From: Epiperipatus broadwayi
Taxonomy: Eukaryota; Onychophora; Udeonychophora; Euonychophora; Peripatidae
DNA: 64,000 bases
NCBI GenBank assembly: GCA_028023455.1
Contig: JAQFVV010012394.1
Span: 25,495,053-25,559,052 of the forward strand
Direction: 5' to 3'
The position numbers were made by a program, and so were the translations under genes. The notes beneath the pieces are model-generated. The model was not told where the DNA came from, did not search any database, and saw only the letters and a list, made by a program, of their open reading frames with translations. Within the stretch, counting starts at the first letter, position 1; every line of letters starts with the position of its first letter. This document shows, in pieces, positions 13,650 through 23,089 of the stretch.

Positions 13650-14290
13650 GATTGGTTCTTTTTCCAAGCTACCTGCAGTGCCATCTCTATATCAGCACAT
13701 ATGTTTCTACAGAAGAATATTTTAACTATTCACCACAAATTTTTTTAAGATACTAGCATGTTTGGATTATGAGGTTTTTTTTTAATGAGTCAAAGTGTCG
13801 GCCGGGAAGCGAACCCTGGGACAACTATTTGTAAGGCAGCTGTGCTAACCACTCGGCCACCAACGCTTGACTTTTGGATTATGAGTTATTACATGAAATA
13901 TGATAGTGTTTCAAACTTTCTTCAATCATTTTCAGTATTTTCTCTCTTATTGGTAACCATTTGAAAATGTTCTTGTGGTTCATGGCATTACTCCGTACAC
14001 AATTAGAATCCTTTCAGATGTTTAATAAGCAATTTTGCCCAATTTAAAACAAAATTTAATATTAGTGTGTTGTTCCATCATCAGTTAAGGTACAAAACGG
14101 ACTGCCACGTTTTATGTCATAACTTGTGATCCATATATGCTAGTGTCTTAAAATTTTTAAAGTGAAAAGCAGAATTATTTTGCTACATAATATGTCATTG
14201 ATTCAGAAATAGTGTTGAAGACAGCATGAGAGAGAACCATTCACTGGGACACAGTGCATTTCTATAAACTGCACATATTATTTATAACTC
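13650..14290 (+). repeat. Direct repeat downstream of LINS1 (copy 1)
   Basis: Similar over most of its length to 15560-16060: ATGATTGGTTCTT, TCTATATCAGCA, GGATTATGAGTTAT, TGTTGTTCCATC and GCAGGCAGC/GAAGACAGC blocks occur in the same order. A SINE is inserted within it. Non-coding. Confidence 0.7.
13774..13872 (-). mobile_element. tRNA-derived SINE, family A, with target duplication
   Basis: Minus strand: GTTGGTGGCCGAGTGGTTAG is a tRNA-like A-box region and GGGTTCGCTTCCC a B box; the poly-A tail appears as a T-run at the low end. TTTGGATTATGAG flanks it on both sides (13761-13773 and 13873-13885), a 13-bp target duplication. Confidence 0.92.
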
Positions 14291-14453
14291 CCTATTACCC
14301 ACAGTTTCCAGGATCCACAGGACAGTTTGAAACAATATAGCAGTGAAAACACAGTATAATATTGCAATCAAATTTTTATAGAATTAAACATTTACCCTAA
14401 CAAAAATTAAAAAAAAAACCACAAATATTATGATAAATTGAAAAATAACAAAT

Positions 14454-14586
14454 TTTATTAAAAAACAATGGAATAATTGGTTTCTCAGGAGGTCATATGA
14501 CATTAAGAACAGGAAATGAAGAACCAAGATGTGATCCATGGACTTTTAATTCTCGATTCTACCATTCAATCATTGCAAATTTTATT
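14454..14586 (-). promoter_or_regulatory. Candidate polyadenylation signals of the LINS1 homologue
   Basis: Two AATAAA hexamers on the minus strand, at 14586-14581 and 14459-14454, lie 185 and 312 bp after the stop codon. In DNA this AT-rich the hexamer is common by chance, so position is the main support. Confidence 0.35.
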
Positions 14587-14770
14587 CAAATATTTATAAG
14601 TAATTGAAAATAATTAAAAATGAGTCTCTTCTTAGGATGTAAAGTGATTGGAAAAATCTTTCTTTCCACGATTGTAAAGGATGTCCTCAGAAATATAAAG
14701 ACTTCAAGTAGCTTTCGATTAGTTGTTCGCTACAAATTTTACTTATAAATATTTTTTTTAGTAAATCCAT

Positions 14771-15428
14771 TTATTTTTTATATAAAAGTTCACATTTTTG
14801 TAGCAACTTTAGCAATGGGCCAGCGGAATATGGGAATAATCCTTTCTTAGAGAGTTTTGTAATCGTATTTTTCAAACACATGATTACAATCATAGTTTTG
14901 TCAAGAGACGAGTTCTCTTCTTCCTCTGAAGAAGATTCAGAACTATCATAATCACAGAGTTTAACATTATTTATAGAAGCTATAACGAAACTAGATAAGA
15001 CATCAGAATTTTTACGTAAAGAATATGATGAAGCAGAAGCTACAGAATCCGACTTCTTTTCATTTCCGAATGTCTGAGTATCAGTTAATTCAAAAGCTGT
15101 TAATTCCTTATTAGCGCATAACTTATTATTCCAAATTTTTTGTGGAAATTTTTCCGTTTGTGACAATTTAATTTTATCAGCCGATCCTAGCAGCTTCCTT
15201 GTGACAGGAGATGGTGAAAGATTATCTACCTCTTTAGATATGTGCAGGTGAATTCTAACAAAATGATTCCAATCGGAAAGCACAAATTTAATATAATATG
15301 TAAAGTAATAGAGAAAACAAGTTTCATCTGAAATAAGGTAATCTAAAAGAAGTGCTTCGTCAAAGGAAATAATATTTAAAAAGCAGTAAAAATGTTGATG
15401 AGGATTCCACATTGAAGGTTCCTTTAAT
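14771..15428 (-). CDS. LINS1: LINS1 homologue, terminal coding exon
   Basis: A 658-bp exon encoding the C-terminal ~218 residues, ending in TAA at 14773-14771. The acceptor TTTTTCTCTAG is just above 15428, so the ~17 open codons above it (up to 15478) are intronic. WNPHQHFYCFLNIISFDEA and LLDYLISDETCFLYYF are the hallmark of the Lines C-terminal domain (vertebrate LLDFLISSETCFLEYF), followed by DWNHF as in DWDNFF. Later CDYDSSESSSEEEE matches the acidic DYDSSDDSD stretch, and LSKKGLFPYSAGPLLKLL matches LQKKNLFPYNPTALLKLL at the very end. Candidate polyadenylation signals (AATAAA, minus strand) lie at 14586-14581 and 14459-14454. Confidence 0.93.
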
Positions 15429-15559
15429 CTAGAGAAAAAGAGTAAAAGGATTAAAATGTGAAAATAAATATGCTCCAACTCTATTACAGAATAAAAAGTA
15501 AAAGATAAACCATAATAAAATTATCATATTAATTTTTTAGAATAATTTTATTAAAACCC

Positions 15560-16060
15560 AGTGGAAAGATGATTGGTTCTTACTCCAAACAAACTACATC
15601 ATCATTTTCTATATCAGCATGTTATGTAGCAATATAGTTTAGTTATTCCCCTCAAAAATACCAAGGTGCCAGCGTGTCTGGATCATGAGTTATGATGTGA
15701 AATATGACATTATGTTTCATATCTTTGTTGATTTGTCTGCAGTGTTTTCGTTCCCCGCCATCACAAAATATTGAAAACCATCTGAAAACATTCTTGCATC
15801 TCATGCCTTCATTGCCATACAGTTTGAATCATTTTAAAAGATTCAATAACAGTTCTAATTTTAAAAAAATTATCTTAGCATGTTGTTCCATCTAGGATTA
15901 AAATACGGAAATAAGCTTCTCATTTCATGCTGGTACTTTAAAATTTTTGTGATGGATAACTAAACCATGTCACCACGTAATATATCTTGATTTAGAAATG
16001 ATCCTGCAGGCAGCTTAGAGAGAAAACCAAATCAGTTCCCTTTTCACTGGAATTCATTGT
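15560..16060 (+). repeat. Direct repeat upstream of the last LINS1 exon (copy 2)
   Basis: Second copy of the repeat at 13650-14290, without the SINE. The pair brackets the terminal exon, which could reflect two insertions of one family or an old local duplication. Confidence 0.7.
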
Positions 16061-16165
16061 TTATTATTCAGTGGAACATTTATTTATTATTATTGTGTAA
16101 AGTGTATAGTTGTAAGCAAAGTATGTTAGGAAAAGGGTTAATTGCTATAATAAATTTAATACCAT

Positions 16166-16403
16166 TTATGTTCTTTATTACTTTTTAGAATGTTTTTTTT
16201 ACAACCCACTATTGACAGTTTCGATTACCCCAGCAACCTTCTTCAGAATTATAACAACACAATACAAATATACATGAACATAGATATATGCATATACATA
16301 TGTTCATGTTTGTTACAGTTCAGAAGGAGATTGCTGGGGCAATCAAAACTGTCAATAGTGAGTTGTAAAAAAGCATTGTAAAAAGTAATAAAGAACAAAA
16401 TGA
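16166..16403. mobile_element. Foldback miniature element
   Basis: Inverted arms 16166-16272 and 16290-16403 around a short AT-rich centre. They share GTTCTTTATTACTTTTTA, CTATTGACAGTTT and CCCCAGCAA. No ORF; the two ORFs called across it are products of the palindrome. Confidence 0.85.
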
Positions 16404-17213
16404 TATTAATATTATATAAGTTTGACAATGAAAATAATAAGAAAGATAAAGATATAATAAATTTAGAGAAGTGAAACATCAAAAAACATACGGACCCAAC
16501 ACACAAATATGAGAGTTGCTTTCAAAAGAAATAATACAAAGTGAATTGGCCTTATTTACATTGAATGTACGGAGAAAACTATTAAAATCCAGATATATTA
16601 TTTTTTCTTTTTTTTTTACAATAGCAGATATTTTCTCAGTTGCTGAAGTTACTGATGGTAGCAATAGATGTTGTTGACCACAGTAGTAGTGATCGATATC
16701 TTTAGGCTTTCTTAAAATGTTGGCAGTTTCAGGATTTTAACTACATTGACATTGGAAATAGATTTTCCAAATATTGTTATCATTAATCTGTGTCAACAAG
16801 TGATTATTGTTTTTTCTGTTGAGATTTTTAATAATTAGTCAACTTAATTAATGGAAGTGTACTCAGGAACATAGAATCTTTCAATACAAATAAATTTCTT
16901 TAGATTTTTTAAGATATGCTAATCCCAATTTCTCAGATCTTATTTCCCATCATCCTGTTTGATAGGGAGAGTACCTGATTGTTCCTGCCATACAAAAACA
17001 TTATTTGTGCTTTGAAGAATGAAATTTCCCAGAGAGTAAAAACCTCAGAAGGCGAATCTTGAGATCAGTCAGAGTGATAAGTCATAATATGGAGAGTGAC
17101 CCAAAAATTCCCTGATTAGATTGATGGTCCAATATAAAAGACAGCGCAATATTAGCATTTCTCAATAAATTTTAACTTCCTATTTAAAAGATGAGAAAAA
17201 AAAATTTTTTTTT

Positions 17214-17312
17214 AGTCAAGCGTTGGTGGCCTAGCAGCTAGCATAGCTTGCCTTCCAAGCAGCTGGCCTGGGTTCGCTTCCTGGTCAATGCATTTGACAT
17301 ATGAAAAAAAAA
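17214..17312 (+). mobile_element. tRNA-derived SINE, family A
   Basis: Same family as 13774-13872: GCGTTGGTGGCCTAGCAG, then CTGGGTTCGCTTCCTGG, then a tail CATATGAAAAAAAA. The minus-strand ORF over it is a by-product. Confidence 0.88.
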
Positions 17313-19179
17313 TATTTTTTTTTTCTCTTAATTTATATATTTTATGTTGTTTTCTAAACCTAATGAGGCAAAACTCTCTAGTAGTAAAGTCAAGCACTAT
17401 CTTTAATTTTATCCTAATAACTTGAATTAAATTAATAATTTTTAATTGTAGGCAAATGGGGACAATTTTTTTAAATTATTAAAAGGATAGCATTCACTGA
17501 CAATATCTTATGCTACAAAAGAAATTATTTTTACCCTGTTCTAGAGCCATCTATTGTAAGCTTGGATAATCAATTGATACCAGATGGCATAGTTCTATAA
17601 AATCTCCCATTGCCAGATCTATTAGTTTCTGACTTCTTACCTCTATCAAGGAAAACTGGGATTCTAAGTTGGTTTTAATACTCTTATGGTCTAGCAGCCA
17701 TCTTTTATTCCTTTATTCTATTCAATCTAATATCCTAAAACTAAAAAAAAAAGTGTCGAGTAGGATAAAGAAACCCTGAACAGGGTGAAAATAATTGCTC
17801 TTGGAAAAATTTGAGCAAGCATATAAGAAAGTCATGTGACATTGTTATTGCTATTAAACTTTCTAACCAGAAAGTTAGAAAGGTCCTATAGTTATCTTAA
17901 AATTGAGGTTTCTAAAATATTTAGAAACTCATGCAACATGGGTTCAGAAATCTTAGGTTTTTTCTTTTTAATTTTAAGATATTAATTTGATAGGAAGAAG
18001 AAAAAACTGCCGCTAGATCTTTAAGCGCATTAATACCAAATTTAAATCCTAATTTTCATTTGTGAAGCAAAATCAGAAATATTTAAGAGATGGGAATTTA
18101 GTAACATCTGGTGTTCAGTGATTATTTAAACATACTACGAGCAGATTTTAGCATAGAGTGATGATCTTGAAAATATCATATTTATTTGATTTATTTAAAA
18201 ATAGGAATATATTTAAGATTATAAATTTTTAAATAATTTCGTTAATCAAACAAGATGAACTCTAATTGTACGCACATTATCTTTTTTTTTCAATTGTAAT
18301 AAAGCTAATCTGTTTGTTTAAATAGTTCATAAATATATTCTTCAAAAAAGATCTAGTCCAATAATTCTTTTATTCTTCTATTGATGTTTTGGTTGTTCTT
18401 ACAGCTCTTTAAAATTTACCAATTTTACAAACATATATACACAAATATCATTTTTAATGATTTTAACGAACATGTAAATAATTTTATAGCTTATCAAATC
18501 TATTCAAGAAACAAACAAGTATTAAAACAGGCAAATATCCGAATGTCTTACAACAATAATTCGCAAACTAGATCCACAAAATAGACTGGCATTGATATAA
18601 TAAAAAGCTGGTCATTATTTACAAGTTCATTAGAATGATTTATTGAGGATCTAGTTTGTGAATTATTTTAATATATTTGGATTTGTTTATTCCATAAATA
18701 GATTAATATGTATTGTATATTTAAAAATGTCAATTGTATAATTTAAAATTTTTTATCTGTTGTTTTTTTTTTTTAATTATAAATATCTTAATTATAAATA
18801 TCTACATGATTAATAACTCCATTCCAATATGTTTTACTAACAGTAATATCATTTACATAGGAACTGGAACCAAAACAAAGATAATGAAAAGGTAATTAAT
18901 CAATATACTAAAGAGCAAGGAATAAAATACCATTAACATTAATAATAACTTCATAGTTTAAACTTTACACTAAGTCTCCTGCTCAAAAGCAAATTAAAAT
19001 ATTTTGATTAGTAACTTTTATATTTATTTATAAAACTTCCTAATTCCTTGGATAATATGTTGGATTATTTCCATCATCTATTTATTATTAAATGTTGAAT
19101 GTCTAAAAAATTTTAAACTTTTCCAAATACAAACAATTGCTAGTAATAACACATAAATAGATAATACAGGTTAGTAGAT

Positions 19180-19320
19180 TCTCCGCTCTTCTTCAAGTGT
19201 TGCTGACATGAACAGGTGACAATACTATAGGAGTCAAACTTACACCTTTAGATTCCTGAATATCGAATTTTAAGGCAACATTATAAACAATGGAGCAATC
19301 TCTTTTTTGCATTGCTTTAT
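19180..19320 (-). mobile_element. tRNA-derived SINE, family C
   Basis: CCGCTCTTCTTCAAGTGTTG, CTTACACCTTTAGATTCCTG and AATATCGAATTTTAAGGCAA match the 43.9-kb copy. The minus-strand ORF over it (19193-19414) is not a gene. Confidence 0.8.
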
Positions 19321-19911
19321 TTTTCTTTAAAACATTACAACTGCAAAAAAAAAACCCACTTCTTTGCAGCTGAATCTTTGATTTTATTTTACGAATACTT
19401 TTCAACAGATCCACAGTCTTTATCAGAACTTGTAAATAAATTCTAAAAATTCTGATGTAGTCTGTGGAATTATTTTTATAATCTTTGATTTTATTTTATT
19501 TACAGTTTCGACTGAACCACAGCCTTCATAAGAGTTCAAATTTTAAAAGCTCTGATGAAGACCATGAATCAGTTGAAACTATTAGTAAAATACTCAATAG
19601 ATATATAGATCATTGAATTCAAGCATATGAATTTTTTTTTAAAGTTTTAATGTTTCTCAACTTTATACTAAGAAAGGGATCCCAAATGATAGCCCTTTAT
19701 AACAATTAACATCTTATCTTAATTTAGTAGGATGGATAAGCTGTAAGATTACGGTGTTCAATTTAATCTTCAGTACTTGAAATATCCATTTAGTAAGAAA
19801 CTTCTTACATTTATTTCTATACGTAAATATTAATGTCACACTTGCTGCTGAATATCTGTGGTTGCTTTATTATTATTTTATTTTATCCAGTGAGTAACTA
19901 AAATAGAAATT

Positions 19912-20263
19912 AAACAAGGCAAAATTCTCCATACAGTAGTACCACCCTGTGCCAACCAGAGTAATCAATGGATGCCAGAAAGCTTGTGCATAAAATCCCT
20001 ATCTAGTGCCTACTCATCCAATATCCCCAGACTAGTTTTTGGGTTTTGACCTTCATCAGTGAGGGTTGCATTAGATCCTAAGATCTAGGTTCCATACTCT
20101 CAGATCCAAGCCTCCTCACTGACAGTCACAACCCAGAAACTAGTCTGGGGATATTGGATGAGTAGGCACTAAATAGGGAATTTATGCACAAGTCTTCTGG
20201 CATCCATTGATTATTCTGGTTGGCACAGGGTGGCACTACTGTATGGAGAGTTTTGTCTTGTTT
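19912..20263. mobile_element. Foldback family F, complete copy
   Basis: Arms 19912-20075 and 20097-20263 are inverted copies of about 165 bp around a 20-bp centre. Each has CAGTAGTACCACCCTGTGCC at the outside and CCAATATCCCCAGACTAGT further in. Single arms or worn copies of the same family occur at 48395-48545, 52645-52980, 53205-53390, 56130-56270 and 63870-64000, so it is a dispersed family rather than a chance palindrome. Confidence 0.85.
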
Positions 20264-20399
20264 AATAACAATTATGTGCCAGTATAAGAGATGGTGATCA
20301 TGGGAAAATAGAAATTGATTAAGATCCAATACTGCAATTGAAAGAAAATGTCTATAGATATTTTTATATTGCAGGCAAGCATGCAATTAAAGTTTATTA

Positions 20400-21560
20400 C
20401 TATAAATATCTTCCCCTTCTTATTGGTCTATTATGCTCTATGACATTTTCCAATTCCCAATCAACATATCTCTATATCCATTCATAAATTCTCCTGAAAA
20501 TTTTTTCTATTTATTCCTTTTTTCCAATTCCTTTTTAGATACCCTCTTTTTCTCTTTCCTAGTGATATCCAATATAATATCTGTTTTGATCATCTGTCTT
20601 GAGATATCCTCTGTGTTCAATATTCATTATTTCTTGAATTCCTTCATTCCTTATGCACTCTCCTTGACCCCCTTGCAGATTTTTATCAATAATCTATTTT
20701 TGTAGTTATCAGTTCCCTTTCCATTCTTTTCTTAATTGATAAACTTAATTTTCCTATATAATATCTTTTCACTGTTGGGTCATATATTCATTGTTTATTG
20801 GCTTTTGGTAAACTATATTCTGATCTTATAATATCCCATTAAATACATTTCTTTATAGCTTTATCTGCCTGCTTCTCTTTGGGTGATCGTCATGGCTAGT
20901 TACTAATATTCCTCAATATTTTTCTATTTGCAGTTAATCTTTTAATTTTATAATTTTTTGTATTCTTCCCATACATATACTTCTGTTTTTGTTATATTTA
21001 TTTCCATGCCCTATTTTCTAGTCATGTAACTCACATCATCATAATCCCGAATCAGATCAAATAATATTCAATAAGTTCTCGTAAATTCAATTTTAACTGT
21101 ATCTAACTTTGACAATCTCTTTTATTAATTCTATTGAGATTGTCTCAAAAAATGTACTTCACATTTTAAAAAGAGAATTATAAGAATGTTGGTGAAACAC
21201 AGTAAGAATGCATACTCACAGTGACAATTAGAAAAGATATTTTGCTTATTCCTAATTTACACAATAGAAAACATATAATCGATAACCCTTAGGTAATTAA
21301 TTTCCTCTTAATTTATCTAAAGATCATGACATATCTTTTCTAATCATATTTTTTAATACTTGCTTCATTCATTGGTCTAAGAATATTTATATATTGCAAT
21401 TGCCAATCTAGTAAATTTTTTTTTCTTTTAGTCAATTGGTGATTTCTCATTCATTTTGCATGTCTATTATATTTCAATAATTTATTTTCCATTTCTGTTA
21501 TGTTTGTCTTCATGATTATTTTATTATTAATGATTTCATGCCCTCATAATATTTAATAAT
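20400..21560 (-). pseudogene. Decayed LINE remnant
   Basis: Read on the minus strand, this pyrimidine-rich block yields broken but recognisable LINE pieces: GMEINITKTEVYVW (a segment after the polymerase active site), and near 20580-20500 the C-terminal pattern KQILYWISLGKRKRGYLK, close to the common LINE ending ILEWxPxGKRKRGRPRK. Many stops; about 1.1 kb. The plus-strand ORF at 20433-20705 is a shadow of it. Confidence 0.6.
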
Positions 21561-21639
21561 TTCTTGTATATTCGATTTTAATTGTTTGTAACCATCTTTT
21601 TTATTGTTTTTCTAAAAAAAAAAAAAAATATTGAAAGAC

Positions 21640-22230
21640 TTTATTGCTTGGGAATTTATAAGAAGTTCAAGTGCTGGAAATGCCAGAACAGGGATCGATT
21701 TGAGGATTTTATGTTCCAGAGTCTGACACTCTACCATTGCACTAAATCACATAGGGCAGGGGTGGGCAATTGTTTTGGCTAAGGGGCCACTTTGTGGAAG
21801 TGAAGATTAGCAGAAGGCTGCACCTTTTTTCATGACACAATAAACACACTGCTTTATTTCCTGTATTATCAAAGAAATATTTGTTTATCCATTCTTCATT
21901 AAACACATGACATTCATCACTGATTTTATATTTTTTCGGAGGGTTCATGGTTTCACTAAAGTTGGAAATACTGTTTCAAAGACAAAATTGCAATTAACTA
22001 GATCAACTGGAAAAGCACTGTGCATCATATCTACACTATGCATGTGTATTGACATAGCTGTCCTAGTGGAAAATTCATGACAAATCTTTGATTGCGCATG
22101 GGAAGGAAATCTCAGTTCAAAGCAGATTTTTCTGACTGTCTTAGCAGGCTGCATAAAAACTCTTAGCGGGCCACATGTGGCCCCTGGGCTGCTATTTGCC
22201 CACCCCTGACATAGGGCATTATTTTCCGTG
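21640..22230 (-). mobile_element. tRNA-derived SINE, family B, split by hAT copy 1
   Basis: Minus strand: GTGCAATGGTAGAGTGTCAG (A-box-like) and CGATCCCTGTTCTGGCA (B-box-like). Parts 21640-21756 and 22209-22230 join once the hAT element and one copy of ACATAGGG are removed. Related copies: 53425-53520, 53850-53965, 54125-54215. Confidence 0.8.
21757..22208 (-). mobile_element. hAT miniature element with transposase N-terminus (copy 1)
   Basis: Starts CAGGGGTGGGCAA and ends TTTGCCCACCCCTG; both sides carry the 8-bp duplication ACATAGGG (21749-21756, 22209-22216), as hAT transposons make. The 452-bp body encodes, on the minus strand, the start of a hAT transposase: MNPPKKYKISDECHVFNEEW and NKAVCLLCHEK, resembling the zinc-binding start of GTF2IRD2/ZBED5-type domesticated hAT proteins. 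It is an internally deleted, non-autonomous copy. It landed inside a tRNA-like SINE. Confidence 0.92.
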
Positions 22231-22556
22231 AATTTGCCTCACAAAACAGTATATGTAATACCCGAGTTATAAACATAATGTAATTTAGAATCTTATATTT
22301 AGTGCTACATTGATTAGACATTTTTTTAATTTTGTAATAATGCTTAATTATTATTAAACTAATCACATATTCGGAATCAGCAATAAGTCTAAACCTTTAC
22401 AGTATCTCTATATGAAATATTATTTTATGACTGTATTCAAATATAATAACGAAAATAGTTTTACATTCAAATTTAAATATCAGCCACAAGCTGCTCAAAA
22501 TAAAATGTATTCTGTTTACTAAAGAATATGTAAAAAAAAAAAACAAATCTTGTTAC

Positions 22557-22713
22557 CGAGTAGAAAAACTATGATAAAAATCCAAAAGAACTTTCAAAAC
22601 CTCAATCATACTGTCATCTTGGTCAATGTAAAGATGGAGTAAGGTTTCATGTCTCCCTATATGAAGATTCAGGAATTCCTCTAGTAGAGCGACAACTTGC
22701 AAAATATCATCTG
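22557..22713 (-). CDS. LINS1: LINS1 homologue, penultimate exon
   Basis: A 157-bp exon with no ORF-length start of its own. The donor is GTAACA at 22556-22551; the acceptor is a tandem TAGCAG, so the exon may start at 22713 or 22710 with the frame kept either way. The product includes LLEEFLNLHIGRHETLLHL and YIDQDDSMIEVLKVLLDFY. YIDQDDSMIE matches the FIEQDDDMLEAA motif of vertebrate LINS1. Phase 1 in and phase 2 out agree with both neighbours: the joined codons give H-T-D-D at the 5' junction and R-L-K-E at the 3' junction. Confidence 0.85.
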
Positions 22714-23089
22714 CTAAAAAATAAAATTAACGAACAGAATTTAAAACTTAATATTTCAAACAAAAAAATTTATTATTATAATCTAAATAAGACTGATAAT
22801 ATAAAAAAAAAAATTCTAAGCAATATTATTTATACATTAAGAAAAAAACAGTTTTTAACTCTAGTGCGATCTAATGTAAACTTGCATAATCAGTGATCCT
22901 GCAGAAGAATAAATTTTTTTATCCTTAGTATTTATTTAATCAAAACCCATTCTTATATCTTGTTATTCCTGCAACTTTGAGTTCCAAGCCTCACTGATAA
23001 GGGTGAGAGCTAGATACCAGTCCAAAGTGGGAAATTTAAATATTAAAGTATGTTTTTTTTCTTTCTGTATTTAGTAAATAGTAATAAAA

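Noticed and set aside
15429-15478. ORF start at 15478 upstream of the last exon.
   Set aside because: The TTTTTCTCTAG acceptor and the phase of the upstream exon show that these codons are intronic.
16190-16506. Overlapping ORFs on both strands.
   Set aside because: They are produced by a palindromic miniature element and have no protein-like features.
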